Positions 39,663 through 52,350 of a stretch of DNA of 64,000 nt are shown in pieces. Below the pieces are notes generated by a model that was given only the letters and a program-made list of their open reading frames with translations, searched no databases and was not told the DNA's origin. Each line of letters opens with the position of its first letter. The first letter of the stretch is position 1. Source of the DNA: Archegozetes longisetosus (taxonomy: Eukaryota > Arthropoda > Arachnida > Sarcoptiformes > Trhypochthoniidae); the NCBI GenBank assembly GCA_018873245.2, contig JAEMBT020000009.1, positions 2,146,001-2,210,000 on the forward strand. Reading direction: 5' to 3'. A program made the translations under genes and the position numbers.

Positions 39663-40975
39663 AAAAAAAACCTTCCTAGTTAGTTTGAGAACTCAAAAGT
39701 TCAAAGCTATAGCAGATTCTTATAGAATAAGGTTTAGAAATGCTGTGATAATCAAATAGTCAATCAATTTTATGTTTTCTCTGACTATAACATTGAAACT
39801 ATTGGCAAAGACTTAATAGACTGAGCATTACTGCTAAAAGTAGATTAATTTGATTACAAATAGCAAAACAAATCGTGATGTATTTGGTACTCATACACAT
39901 TTTAGCCAACGGGAAGACCATAGCTACTGAACAATTTTTCAAAATTTAAGTGTAAATCTGCACTGAAAAGATCTTACAAACAAATTGAAACTATTTAATC
40001 TACTAATAGATTACTTATTGTTAAGCAGGAATAAAATGTTCATTATTGTTCATTCATTGTTCTTTGTAGTTATTCATTCCTTTCATAAAAATTCACATTT
40101 TAAGACATAGCCTTACGAAATAAAATGCCAATCCCCATGTACTTGTCAAAATTATATTTTAAAAATTTCTAGCGATTCGTACTATAAGTACATGTACTTA
40201 TATGGGACGTAAATTGTATTTTGATGAAAAGATATTTTTCATAAAGTTTTTTCATCAAAGTTTTGGTATAAGTAAAACAAGTTGGCCCATCTAAGTTTAA
40301 CAAGAGGAATGAGATCACATTGATCGCATAGTGTAAGCTCGAGAGATCAGTTAATTATTCAGTTTATTATAACTAAAACAAGTTAAGAGAAGTTTTATAA
40401 TGTGAGATTTCAACAATGTTTATAAAGTCATAGTGAATAAACTTTTTATATTAAACCAGTAACGCCTGTTGTGAAAACTTATTTGCCTGATTAGAAGTTA
40501 CAAAGTGGTCAGCACATGTTTGAATAATTAATAGTCAGCTTTCAATTGTTTGTACATTAATAACTACAAGCAATATTTCTGTTATTTTTAAGTACAAATG
40601 CACTGTTTGTGGGCAAAATAGATTTGCACAGTGATGAACATTAATGTTGAAATTATTTGAGGATTGAGCCATAAAAAGGTATTATATAAATTTATTTTAA
40701 AAAATATTTCTATACTTAATTGCTACGAAACTTTAATCGTCTAAATCTTATTTCTAAAATTTTCAGAAATCTAAACTTCATAAATTTGTTTATCCAAATT
40801 TGTATATAGTCTACATTCGATTTAGTTTAACCTAACTTAAGTATCATATTAGATGAAGGAGAGTTAACATTAAATATGCTCATTTATTTTCTTATATCTA
40901 CAACTTTTAGGACAAAATTTTATGCAAAATATTTTTTCATTAAAATAGTTAATTTTGCGTTTGTCATTGCGTATG
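39663..40975. other. Intergenic AT-rich sequence
   Basis: No gene. A ~68-bp segment at 40905-40973 is a diverged direct repeat of 41376-41443 inside the adjacent foldback. Confidence 0.5.
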
Positions 40976-41889
40976 TCTCAAGACATATTTCATTTTCATA
41001 AGTCAAGTTCATAAAATAACCATGTATTATTCTTAGATTATCAATCAATATAACAAATCAACAGTGGATTTAGTTCTATAGGGCTTCAGAACTCTCCTTT
41101 AGATTGCTTTTGAATTAAATATTAAATCGATATTTGAACGAATGGCAAAAAATGGTATTCGTCATGTTTCAGCATATCATTACTATAAATAAATGAATAC
41201 AAACCATAGACTGCAACAGTGTGGATTTTATCTATATTAAATAATTATTGTTTTAGTTAAAATAAATCAACTCGGTAATTGACTATTCTTTCTAACTTAC
41301 ACCGATGGGTCAATATTACTCACATGTTTTATTTAATAAAATTAGATAGACCAACTCATTTTATTATGTTAAATGTTTTTAGAACAAAACTTAATGCAAA
41401 GAATCTCATTCAAATAGCTAATTTTGTATTTGTCGTATTGACTGAATTTTATAGTTTGAAGAATAGAAATCAATGAATAAATGATGTTTTTGTTATTTTC
41501 AGAACATCTAATGATAGATTTCGATTTTTCAAACTAAAAAATTCAGTCAATACGACAAAATATTCTATTTAATTTTATTAAATAAAACATGTGAGTAATA
41601 TTGACCCATCGGTGTAAGTTAGAAAGAATAGTCAATTACCGAGTTGATTTATTTTAACTAAAACAATAATTATTTAATATAGATAAAATCCACACTGTTG
41701 CAGTCTATGGTTTGTATTCATTTATTTATAGTAATGATATGCTGAAAGACCATGCCATTCGTTCATCGATTTAATATTTAATTCAAAAGCAATCTCTGAA
41801 CTTATGATTTGTTATATTGATTGATAATCTAAGAATAATACATGGTTATTTTATGAACTTGACTTATGAAAATGAAATATGTCTTGAGA
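40976..41889. repeat. Large foldback inverted repeat
   Basis: Left arm 40976-41473 and right arm 41513-41889 are reverse complements with only a ~40-bp spacer. Long blocks match nearly perfectly; for example the 41221-41340 sequence is mirrored at 41575-41700, and the outermost CTCAAGACATATTTCATTTT matches at 41862-41887. The right arm lacks about 120 bp in two or three deletions. Part of the centre (around 41514-41545) resembles the region upstream of DEG/ENaC genes B and C on the opposite strand. This suggests an inverted duplication of local sequence, or a foldback transposon, just upstream of gene A. Confidence 0.85.
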
Positions 41890-42300
41890 TTAATTTTTTC
41901 TCTAAACTTTGTACAAACTGGAGAAATAGAATTAATCACTTTCTTGTATTGAAATTTTGAACGTTTAAACTCTGAAAGTTGAATACACATATTAATGAGG
42001 CCAATGCAAATGTAATACGAGAATTCCACTTTACGAAACTAGAAATCAATCTATTTCTTATATTTTTATAGCATTTTTGAGATATCGCTCTCATTGCTAT
42101 TTTATTTACCAAATAGTTCAGACATCAATTCGATATGAGTTTTGTATTAGTGTTGAAGTGAAAAATACGATATGTTTTAAGTGGAGCCAATATAAGATAT
42201 TAGATCTTCTTTCGTTGACTATCTCAATCATTGTAATATAATTTGTGTTTACTCAATCGATTTAAACTATATATTAAAAAATATTAATTAGTAGTATACA

Positions 42301-44784
42301 ATGTGTATTTTACATAAGTTTAAATCTTGTATTGTCTTAAATGTGATCGCAATAGTTAACTCAGTTTTGAGAATCAAATTCAAAATATTCAATCGATGCA
42401 ATCAAATTCATCGAACTTTTCCCTCAGAACAAATTAGAAAAATTGCACGATTCCTGATATTGATACTGTTTATATATCAAACAATTGATTTGACTATAAA
42501 TTATCTGAATTATGAAACAGTTATAGATTTGAAGTCTAAATTTGAATTACATGAGATACAGTCCACTACGCTATGCAGAAGATTTAATGAAATACAGTCA
42601 AATAAGTATGATTATAAAGTGATTTCATCTGAGTTTAGCTCAGGCATAAAGTGTGTAGTTAAATACAGCAATCGATCTGTGAATGATTGCTATAAATTAT
42701 CTAAACCGATAATAAGTGCAACGCCGTATTCACCATTGTGTATCACATTATTAAGTCAACTTATTGATGATTTTAAAGCTAAAGTTTATGGATATTATAC
42801 AGACTTAAAAATAAAATTAAAAGATTTAAATATATCAAGCGTTAATATGAATATTCATACAGCTAAAACACCTCCAAATATTTTAAGAGATTTTATCAAT
42901 TTGAGGGGGAACTTCGCGTATCAAATCGGATTGGATAGTTTTCATGAAATATTACTACCATTTCCATATCAAACTGATTGTCAAAATTATGATACATATT
43001 CTGGTGTAAAGAATACACCGAAATCTCAAGAAGATTGTATTGTCAAACATATGATGAAGAGAGAATCTGAAAATGTAGATGTCATAAAAATGGTTTTATG
43101 GTGACGCTAATTCTTTCAATAAAAACTTTTGCATGGAAAAAATTGTAACATAAAGTTTGAAAGAAATTTATTGAACAAGATATGCAAAAGAAATTGCAAA
43201 AATACATATCATACTGAAACAGTCATAGCTAGCGCTAATTACTATCGAGGGTCGGTATTCACATTCTATGCTAAAATGCCTAGTGAGGAGATATTTTATA
43301 TTAATAGCCCGAAAATGGATTTAATTGGATATTTGTGTTCTATCGGGTCAATATCTTCGATGTGGTTCGGAATCTCATTTTTTCACTTCACTAATCAAAC
43401 ATTTTTGAAGATTTTTCACATAATTAAATCACTTCTAATAGCAATTGATGTGAATTTATATTCTATTATCAAAATTCGATCTCGAATTAAACTTCGATTC
43501 ATATTCGTTTCATTACTTAAATTATTATTTATTTGTCTTATGTCATATCAAGTGAATGAAGTTATTTTAGACTTTCTAAAAGAAGAAAAAATTACTCGTT
43601 TGAGCATAGAACAAATCAAAATATTACCAAAATTAGTTTTCTTAGTACCTCTTTTCAGTGAAAAGAAACAAAAGAGAATAAATCGAGATTACTTTAATAA
43701 TTCCTTCGAGATAAAAACTAGTTACCTAGATAGTCGAACAAAAGATTTATATTATGATATATTTTCTACGATGTTAAATGAAAGAAAATTCGAAGAGTTT
43801 AAAAGTTATTCAAATTATGAAAAATTTTTTAAATCGTGTGAAATTGAGATTCCAAATAAGAAAATTGAATGTCCTGAACCTCAATTAAAATTACATAGAT
43901 CGATATTGTTTTTGGGAAACTTCTATTTTGGTAATTTAAATGACAGTTTCAAACAATTATTACACGATATGGATATGGGAAAAAATTTGGAGAAAATTAG
44001 TTTTCAATTTCCGACAAACTTATTAAATGGTTTCGTTCACATTGGTTCGTTACTATCATTAAACACTAAAATAATTCTTTTCGGTTCTCCAAAAAAGATC
44101 GACTCATTTTTCACCTCGTATTCACTAAGATCATTCACTAAGACAAGGAAAAACTCTTGCAATTCCTATTCCGATGGTCAAATTATTTACTCTAGTCATG
44201 AGCCAGATTTTTGTCAATTCAATTGCAGGATTGACTTTACTATCAGAGAATATAAGTGCTTAACTAGAGATCAGTATGATATCTATCTCGATTTAGAAGA
44301 GCACTTGATAACGAAGAATTACAAATTCTGTAAATCAGATTTTGTTTCCAATCAATATTTTAGATCAAAGCGTTCCCAATATTGTGCGTCAAAATGTAGG
44401 GATGAATGTAATACAATTTATTTTAACTTCATCACCAGATCATATAAAATGTTAAACTCAACAAATTTCAATTTGATTCTGATCAATTCTCATCATTTAA
44501 AATATACTGAAACTCTAAAGACAGACATTAATAAATTCATTTATAATTTGGGTGGAGTTTTAAGCCTATGGTTTGGCATATCTTTTCTTTCTTTAGCTGA
44601 TTTAGTTACACTAATCACCCAATTTTGTCGAATAATCAAACGACTATTGTATGAATGCAAAAATGACTCGATCTGGCGAAAACTTGTTATGAAAAAGACA
44701 CGATTTACCTCCATTTGCAAAAATTCATCGCAAAACTTATTCAGACTTATTAAAAGTAACTTTAATATACTTTCTCGTGAATAA
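42301..44784 (+). pseudogene. DEG/ENaC-family channel gene A, two fused modules, locally broken
   Basis: Intronless and double-length. The first module has TM1 (FLILILFIYQTIDL), an ectodomain with LLPFPYQTDCQNYD and SQEDC, and TM2 with GSISSMWFGISFF (G-I-S pore signature). The second has a TM3-like segment near 43500-43560, a Cys-rich ectodomain (SHEPDFCQFNC, YCASKCRDEC) and a final TM with YNLGGVLSLWFGISFLSLADL. Family: trimeric amiloride-sensitive Na+/cation channels of the plasma membrane. Relative to gene C, A lacks single bases at three places between about 43070 and 43135. The net change is one codon, but the bases between are out of frame with a TGA at 43102-43104. The rest of the frame is intact and the C-terminal tail is the longest of the three. 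Either a mildly damaged gene or assembly errors in A-runs. Confidence 0.75.
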
Positions 44785-45910
44785 ATCTTATTTTAAAATC
44801 TTATTCAGTAATTAAACTCAAAGTCCGTTTTAAGCGAGATTAAAAGTCAAAACTAAGATGTGTTTGAAGTTTTCTAACTTTTCTTCTAATAATATCCGAG
44901 AACACATGTTACAACTCGACAGAAAACCTGATAGTACTCGAAAGCCTAATTAATCAGAAAAGGAAGTGAAAAAAATACATAAAAGAAGTGAACACAATTT
45001 GTAAAACTTGTGTAGAATTGGCAAAAGACTGAATTTTTCCGTTGAAAGTTATTTAGTTAAGTATGAAACTAAGGCTCAAAAGAAAATATGCTCCAAAAGT
45101 AATGAAAATGAAAAGCTAAAGCAAACAAAGTGTTTAAACAAGTCAAGAATGGATGACTTAAGCCATCATTAATAACACATAGAATCGACGAAACTTATTT
45201 CAAAATTGATGGTTGAAATGATTGTGGTAGTGACTCATATTCTGTGTATCCAACTATATAACTTGCGCGTTGTTATCGCGTACTAAAATTAAAATACTCA
45301 TTGCTATTGACAACGGACCACTAATTCATTACCTAATCATCATTAATAATCAAATTAATTATCATTTAATATAATTCACTTATTTACTAAATTAAGATTA
45401 TTGGTCATTTATCATGCTAATTCTAAGTAATGTCTTTAATTATCATTAATTTGCAAAAAAAGTTACAAACAATTGAGTTTTGTGTGAATCTTTTCTTCGA
45501 CCATCTCAATAAAATTATTGATGAGATGATTTCAAAACATTTATACATTACCAATATATATTTATTAACATTTAGCTGTATTTAGCTATCCGTAATATTT
45601 GAAATGATTCAGTATGATAGTTTTGAATTTTTGTTGTTTTCATACAAATGATTTAACCTTAACTAAAACAGATCATACAATAAGTTATTATTGATTGCAA
45701 ACATACTTACTTTTCATTAGAACAACTTATTAAACAGATTTTCACCTTCAACACTTTCTATTCTAGAATATCAGATTTTACTGTTTCATACTGCAACATA
45801 CAGTATTATGCCATAAATTTCTTACTTTTCATATGTTTAGCATCATAAATGTTATGATCTACATAAATATAAGTATTTATCTTTATATCTGGAAGCAACT
45901 GGTGGATAAA
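44785..45910. other. Intergenic region after DEG/ENaC gene A
   Basis: No gene. About 44845-44897 is similar to 53650-53706 downstream of gene B, so the ancestral duplication unit extended past the coding region. Confidence 0.5.
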
Positions 45911-46475
45911 TATATAAGGATGAAAAGAAAGTCTTTACATATTATGACCACGTATTTTGATCAACACTATTTTTGTGAAGAGTGGTTATGTTTACAAATC
46001 AATTTCAGTTGCATTTTCATATGTGTTATTTGTCTACGATTTTCTTCTGGAATTAATTTTCATATCCAGTGATAATCAGTTCTTAAGCCATGTCTTCAGA
46101 TGGACTGCACATAAGATATTGCATGCTTTATGAATTCAGAAGCGGTCCCAATGCAAGAGACTCACAGGAAGATTTGTACTGTTGCTGAGACTCATTGCAC
46201 CCGGTAAATAGTACAGATCTTCCTATGAACCTCTCTAGGATTGGAGCCGCTTCTGAATTCATAAAGTATGCAATATCTTATGTACAGTCCATCTAAAGAC
46301 ATGGCTTAAGAACTGATTATCACTAAATAAGAAAATTAATTCCAGAAGAAAATTGTAGACAAATAACACGTATGGAAATACAACTGAAATTGATTTGTAA
46401 ACATAACCATTCTTAACAAAAATAATGATTAGATCACGGCCAAAATCCGTAAAGACTTTCTTTTCAACCTTATAT
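45911..46475. repeat. Second large foldback inverted repeat
   Basis: Left arm 45911-46178 and right arm 46210-46475 are inverted copies with roughly 85% identity by eye, separated by ~31 bp. The best conserved stretch around the centre includes TTTATGAATTCAGAAGCGG and its complement. A 100-codon minus ORF (46259-46561) covers the right arm and starts with a hydrophobic leader. It has no recognised domain, and its left-arm mirror is interrupted, so it is not called a gene. Confidence 0.85.
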
Positions 46476-46752
46476 TCCGGATCATAAGGGGACTGACTAA
46501 AGTCTCGCACTAATACTAATGTTAATATTAAATTAAAAGAGTGTTTAAAAAATAATTTCATTAATATTCGTGTTGTTAATTTGTTGTTAATATTGTTGAT
46601 AAATTAATTATTAAGAATTTTATCACTAGAGAGGGTTTTTGGTTAGGTTAGGTTTCACTGACGAATATTTCACTGATAGTCATTAGACCCACGATGAATA
46701 ACGATGAGTGGCTGTATAGCGAGTTCGAAACACTCATTATATAGTTAATTCA

Positions 46753-47014
46753 TTTTTAAAGAGTGGTATTTATATTTTCAAGAGAACTCTTGAAGCGTTC
46801 ATCTGATATGCTTAAGACTTATATTTCTGGAAACTGTGCGCAAGAACCTTTGAAATATCGTCTGGTCCAATAGGTTCAGCGATGAACATCGGCGATATGC
46901 ATATCATTTGAAAGGTTTATGCACGCGGTTTTTATAAATATAATTCTTAAGCGTAACTGTTGAACGCTTCAAGAGTTATTCACTTTTGAAATTTTGGATA
47001 CCACTCTTTAAAAA
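46753..47014. mobile_element. Short TIR element flanked by TTAATT
   Basis: Ends TTTTTAAAGAGTGGTAT and its complement, with inverted similarity continuing about 85 bp inwards (AACTCTTGAAGCGTTCA in both arms). TTAATT lies at or near both borders (46745-46750 and 47015-47020), compatible with TTAA-type insertion. No ORF. Only ~260 bp, so non-autonomous. Confidence 0.65.
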
Positions 47015-47117
47015 TTAATTATCAATATGATAACAAGTGTTTTGCCGAGAATTTGCAAACGGTTTTATATATTCGACACTAATTGTTGGTTCAAGATATT
47101 CGAATGGTATGCTAATA

Positions 47118-47614
47118 CAGTGAAATCTTGATATAACGAACAGTCAAGGAGTAAAAATTTTTGTTCGTTATATTGAGCTGTACTTTATATTGAGAGTTAA
47201 AATATTATAAGTTTGAGAGCATTTTTATTGTATTCTAGAACTAAAGTGAATATAATGAATATAAATACTCAAAAAAGTCTGTTATTCGTATCTGAACACT
47301 ATTTTTGAAAATATTATAATCTAAAATTTCGTCTTTATTAGTCTCAAGTTCAAAACTTTAGACCTTTAGGTAAAGTTTAGCTCTTTTGGTAATTGATAAA
47401 AGTTCATCAGTACGAAATGTATTTTATATCGAAAGTTTACTTACTATTGTATACTTAAAATATGTTCGGTATATCAAATTTTATTTTATATCGAGAATCG
47501 TTATGTCGAACGAATCTAAGCCTAACTTTATAAGAATTTGGAACGGAATTTCGCTTGTGTACTTTATAACGAGATATTTGTTAGATCGAGATTCGCTATA
47601 TCGAGCTTTCACTG
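47118..47614. mobile_element. pogo/Tc1-like MITE with TA target duplication
   Basis: Left end CAGTGAAATCTTGATATAAC..., right end reverse complement CAGTGAAAGCTCGATATAGC..., 20 of 24 bases matching, flanked by TA on each side (47116-47117 and 47615-47616). Internal subterminal repeats of the TTCGTTATAT/ATATCGAG type are scattered near both ends. This end sequence and TA target are typical of pogo-like members of the IS630-Tc1-mariner group. It lacks a transposase. Confidence 0.8.
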
Positions 47615-47928
47615 TAGTGATTAAAAGAATTTGAAATGTGAAAAGTAGTGATGTATAGCTTAGAGATTTTTAGTTTGCTTGGTCTTATTCTTAGTCTTAA
47701 GCTATACATTACTAGTAAAAAGTGATGAAGGATTTAGGCCACCATAAAATGTTTTCTATACTTTGATATCAAATTCTTTTTACAAAAATATATATTTTAA
47801 TTCTTTGCGCTGTGAATATTTTCGCTGTAATGTATTCGCGATAAAGCATTCACGCTAAAGCTTTCGCGCTAATGTCGTATGCGGTGATGCATTTGCAGTA
47901 ATGTCGTGGAACCGTTAAACAATATATA

Positions 47929-48998
47929 CAGCCTTGGACACAACTGTCCTCAGTCGATTAAAGTCGAATAACTTTTGACTGGATGATTCGATTTTAAAAC
48001 TGATTTCAGATAATTGTAGCCAGATGGTGGCCATTTTTAAAAATATAAATTGTTTTTTAAAAATCACTAGGGTAACTGTGGAAAGGGCAATGAAACAGAA
48101 AACTTAAAAAAAAGAATAAGCGTAAAAATAAAACTTCAATTTTCTATTACAAAACAAATACTAAACGTAATCGTTCACGAGATTATTCACTATATTAAAA
48201 TTGATGATAAAATTAGAGCAATTTATAGACAACACTATATTACCCATGAAATTGCAGAACCAGTCTTGCTCAAAATATGTCTTTTCTTCGAACTATTAGT
48301 GAACATAAGTTTTCGGTACGCTAATTCGAAAATTTTGAATGTCTACTTCATTTCAAGATTAGCTTAAAATAATAGATCTTAAAAATGACCATAGAAATTT
48401 AATTAAAGAAGTACTTAAATCAAAGAAATTAAATAATACTATACGGACGGCAATGTTTGCAAACTAATCAAAATTTGGGAATATTCAAACAATAAATTCA
48501 TCACGAATATCGTAATCTCCAAACTAATACTAAACGTTTAGAGAGGGTCCACCAAGCAATGTGTGAGTTTCATGGCGTCAATATTTTATAAATTTATTGA
48601 ATTCGATGCCCAGAAGATTGGAAGAGGTTTTAGAGGCAGCCGGTGGTCACACCATCTATTAGTTTCACTTTTTGCTCTATTTTCGTACACATTATAAATA
48701 ACTAAAATTTTCAAACATTATTTGTGTGTTCAATTCAATTTTTAATAAATTTAATTTGAAATCAATTTTTTCAAGTCTTGATAAAAAATAAATTAGAAAT
48801 TCAATAATTTTCGTGAAAATAAAAGTTCAATTTTGATGCCCGTTTGTTTTGCTATTATGGTGATTTTTCAAACAAATTACATATTTTTAAAAATGGCCAT
48901 CATCGGGCTACAATTAACTGAAATCAGTTTTAAAATCGAATCATCCAGTCAAAAGTTATTCGACTATAATCGACTAAAGATAGTTGTGTCCAAGGCTG
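47929..48998. mobile_element. Mariner-like element with ~145-bp terminal inverted repeats
   Basis: Starts CAGCCTTGGACACAACTGTC and ends with the complement CAGCCTTGGACACAACTATC; the inverted arms stay highly similar for about 145 bp, including a perfect run over GAATAACTTTTGACTGGATG and beyond. TA lies on both sides (47927-47928, 48999-49000). Total length is about 1.07 kb. The interior holds no intact transposase, only broken frames. The near identity of the two arms suggests either recent activity or arm homogenisation. Confidence 0.85.
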
Positions 48999-49000
48999 TA

Positions 49001-49918
49001 TTATATACTATATATAATGAATAACTAAGAAGCCAGTTTTGCCAGCACTTCAAACAATGCTTTAGATACGGTAGTTAATATATCGATCGAAATTTATTCT
49101 ACAGTAAACACATACAGTAATTAAAAGCCAATACTAGTCTCAATTAAAATAAAACATTTTAAAGATCGTATCTTATATGTAAAAGTAAATTGAAGCATTT
49201 CTTGGCTTTTAATATAATAAAAAACAACTTTTCATGTCGTACAAGAAATTAGGATACTTAAAAATCATTATTAAATATGTTCATTGAAGAAAAGATTTTT
49301 GTCTTAATTATATAATCATTTAATCAGAAATTAAGTCTAGTACTAAATGAAGAAAAGTCAAAATTGTATAAGGTTATTCACTTTCTTATATCAAATAATT
49401 TTAAAAAAAATTTAATATAAAATAACTTCTCATAAAAATAGTTTATTTTACATAAGTCTTATCGATTGAATTATACTGTATAGTTTGCAAAATCGCAATC
49501 TATCATCAAATGTTTACATGAAAATAATGTTTTAGAATCTAATATGAGTAACGATGCGTTTGTTTGGCGTTCCCTCAAATGTCGATTTAATACTTATTTC
49601 AGTAGCAATTTATGAGTATAGAAGTCAATTAATTTCTTATTTTTATTGTAATATTTTTGAGATATCGCGGATATAACTGTTTTATCGAACGTATAATTAG
49701 TTGCAGTTGATTAATTCTTGTATTAGTATTGAAGCGAAGAGTACAACATATTTTAGTTGCAATGAAGTTATTGTATCTAATTTCGTTTACTTTAAGAATC
49801 ATAATGTTATACAAATAGTGCTTACACAATTGATTTAAATTGAAAATTTATAAATACTCGTTAGTTGTAAAGATTATGTTCTTTACATAAGTATAAATTT
49901 TGTAATGGCTTAAATGTG
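49001..49918. other. 5' flank of DEG/ENaC gene B
   Basis: From about 49019 this sequence is duplicated upstream of gene C (from about 54296), apart from a ~60-bp extra AT-rich block at about 49405-49465. The segment with TTTTTGAGATATCGC (about 49655-49670) is also found upstream of genes A (42073-42088) and C (54880-54895), so it may contain the shared promoter. Confidence 0.5.
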
Positions 49919-52350
49919 ATGGCAATATATTTTCTCATTTTTCAAAGTAAACACAAAATGTTTAAACGATGCAGTCAGATTCACCAAATTTTTCCTTCAA
50001 AGCTAATTCAAAAAATTGTACGTTTTGTCATATTAATATTGTATATATATCAAACAATTGATTTGACTATAAATTATCTGAATTATGAAACAGTTATTGA
50101 TTTGAAGTCTAAACATCTATTTCATGAGATACCATCCCTTACGGTATGCAGTAGAAGATTATATGAAACACACTCAAACGTACATGATTATATAACATAT
50201 TTAACTGAATCTAACTACAATATATGGTGTGCAGTTCAATTCGGAAATGGATCTAAGAAAGCTTGCTATGAATTGTCTAAACCGATAATAAGTGCAACAT
50301 CGTATTCACCATTGTGTATCACATATTTAAGTAAACTTCTTAATGATTTTGAAGCAAAAGAACATAAATTTACAACAGATTTAATAATAAAATCGAAAGA
50401 ATTAAATATTTCTAGCGTCAACATAAATATTCATGGAACTAAAACACCTCCAAATGTATTAAGTGATTCCTTAAATTTGAGGGATGGCTTTTTATATCAA
50501 ATTGATTTGGATGTTTTTCATGAAATATTACTGCCATTTCCATATCAAACTGATTGTCAAAATTATGATTCATATTCTAGTGTAAAGAATGCCTCGAAAT
50601 CTCAGGAGGACTGTATTGTCAAATATATGATGGAGAGGGAGTCTAAAAAATGTAAATGTCACAAAAAATGGTTTTATGGTGACGTTAATTTTTCAATAAA
50701 ACTTTGTGCATGAAAAAAAGTTGTAACATAAAGTTTGAAAAGAATATGTTGAAAAAGACGTGCAAAAAGAACTGCAATAATATATATCACACCGAAACAA
50801 TCAAAAATAGTGGTGATTACCTTCAAGGATGGATAATCGCATTTCTTATGAAATCATCTGAAGAGGAAATGTTTTATATTCATAGCCCGAAAATGGATTT
50901 AATTGGATATTTGTGTTCGATCGGGTCGATATCTTCGATGTGGTTTGGAATTTCTTTTTTTAACTTCACTAATCAATCATTTCTGAAGATTTTCCATATA
51001 ATTAACTCACTTGTGTTAACAATTGGTGTGAATTTACATTCTATTATCAAAACTGAATCAAAAATTAAATCTCGATTCATATTTGTTTCTTTACTTAAGT
51101 TAATGTTCTTTTGTCTTATGTCATATCAAGTGAGTGAAATTATTTTAGATTTTCTAAATGAAGAAACAATTACTCGTTTGGGTATAGAACAAATTAAAAC
51201 ATAACCAAAATTAGCTGTTGTCGTATCTTATTTGAATAAAGAATCACTCGAGAGAATAGAACGCAATTACTTTAATAATTCATTATATATAAAGAATGTC
51301 GAAAATATTGACTTGAAACGTCTAAGATGGAAACACATATGTTATGATGTCTTTTCTGAAATGTTAAACGAGAAGAAACTCGAAGAATTCAAGGTTTATT
51401 CAAGCTATGAAAACTTTTTGAAATCGTGTGAAATTAAATTCAAAATAAGAAAATTTCATGTCCTGAACCACAATTGCGAATAGCTACAACGTTGTTTCAT
51501 TTGGGAAGTTTCTATTTCGGTAATTTAAATGACAGTTTCAAACAATTATTACACAATATGAACATTGAAAAAAATTTGGAGAAAATTAGTTTTGAATTAC
51601 GAGCAAACTTATTAGAAGGTGTAATTTATATTGGATCGTTCTCAGCATTAAACTTTGATGTTGTTTATTACTTTCCAGAAACAAAGACCAATGCTTTTTT
51701 CAGTTCGTATTCTCTAAAAACATTGAATACAAGGAAAAACCCTTGTAATTCTTATTCTAACGATCAAATTATTTACTCTAGTCATGAGCCTGAGTTATGT
51801 CGATTTAATTGCCTCGCTGATGTTATTATCGGAAAATATAAATGTTTAGCTCCAAAGTATAACGATTTGTTTCTCGATTTAGAAGAACATTTGATAAAGA
51901 AAAATTACAAATTCTGTAAATCAGATTTTGTTTCTAATAAAACTTTTTTATTAGACAGTATTGAATATTGTGAGTCTAAATGCGGTCGTGAATGTAATTC
52001 AATTCATTTTAATTTCATGACCAGATCATATAAGATGTTAAACTCAACAAAACTCAATTTTATTCCGATCAGTTCTGATCACTTAAGATATACCGAAACT
52101 TTGAAGACAGATATTAATGGATTGATTTACAATTTGGGTGGAGTTTTAGGTCTATGGTTTGGCTTATCGTCACTTTCTTTCGTTGATTTAATTACACTAA
52201 TCATTCAATTTTGTCGAATAATGAAACAACTTCTCTATCAATTAAAGAATTACTCTATCTAGCGAAACTTTCCATAAAAGACATACGATTTACCTCTATT
52301 TACAAAGTTTATCGATAACTTATTCTCACTGATCAAAAGTTATTTTAATG
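49019..52350 (+). repeat. Segmental duplication, copy 1 (contains gene B)
   Basis: About 3.3 kb, including the 5' flank, gene B and ~90 bp of 3' sequence, recurs at 54296-57584. Similarity is very high in coding and flanking DNA alike, and ends abruptly at both sides (after TATTTTAATG on the right). Confidence 0.85.
49919..52262 (+). pseudogene. DEG/ENaC-family gene B, decayed two-module paralogue
   Basis: Closely related to gene C along its whole length but broken. A one-base loss at about 50690 (TTTTTCAAT where C has TTCTTTCAAT) shifts frame in the Cys-rich finger. A TTA to TAA change at about 51201 stops the linker after TM3. A one-base loss at about 51437 (AAATTC against AATATTC) shifts frame again. 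A TAG near 52260 replaces the Trp codon of gene A in the tail. Recognisable modules remain: LLPFPYQTDCQNYD, the TM2 signature SSMWFGISFF, the CESKCGRECNS Cys pattern and YNLGGVLGLWFGLSSLSF. The ATG at 49919 matches that of gene C; an upstream GTG at 49916 would not be used. Confidence 0.85.

Noticed and set aside
46259..46561. 100-codon minus ORF with a hydrophobic N-terminus
   Set aside because: It lies on one arm of a foldback repeat; the mirrored arm is broken and no domain is recognisable.
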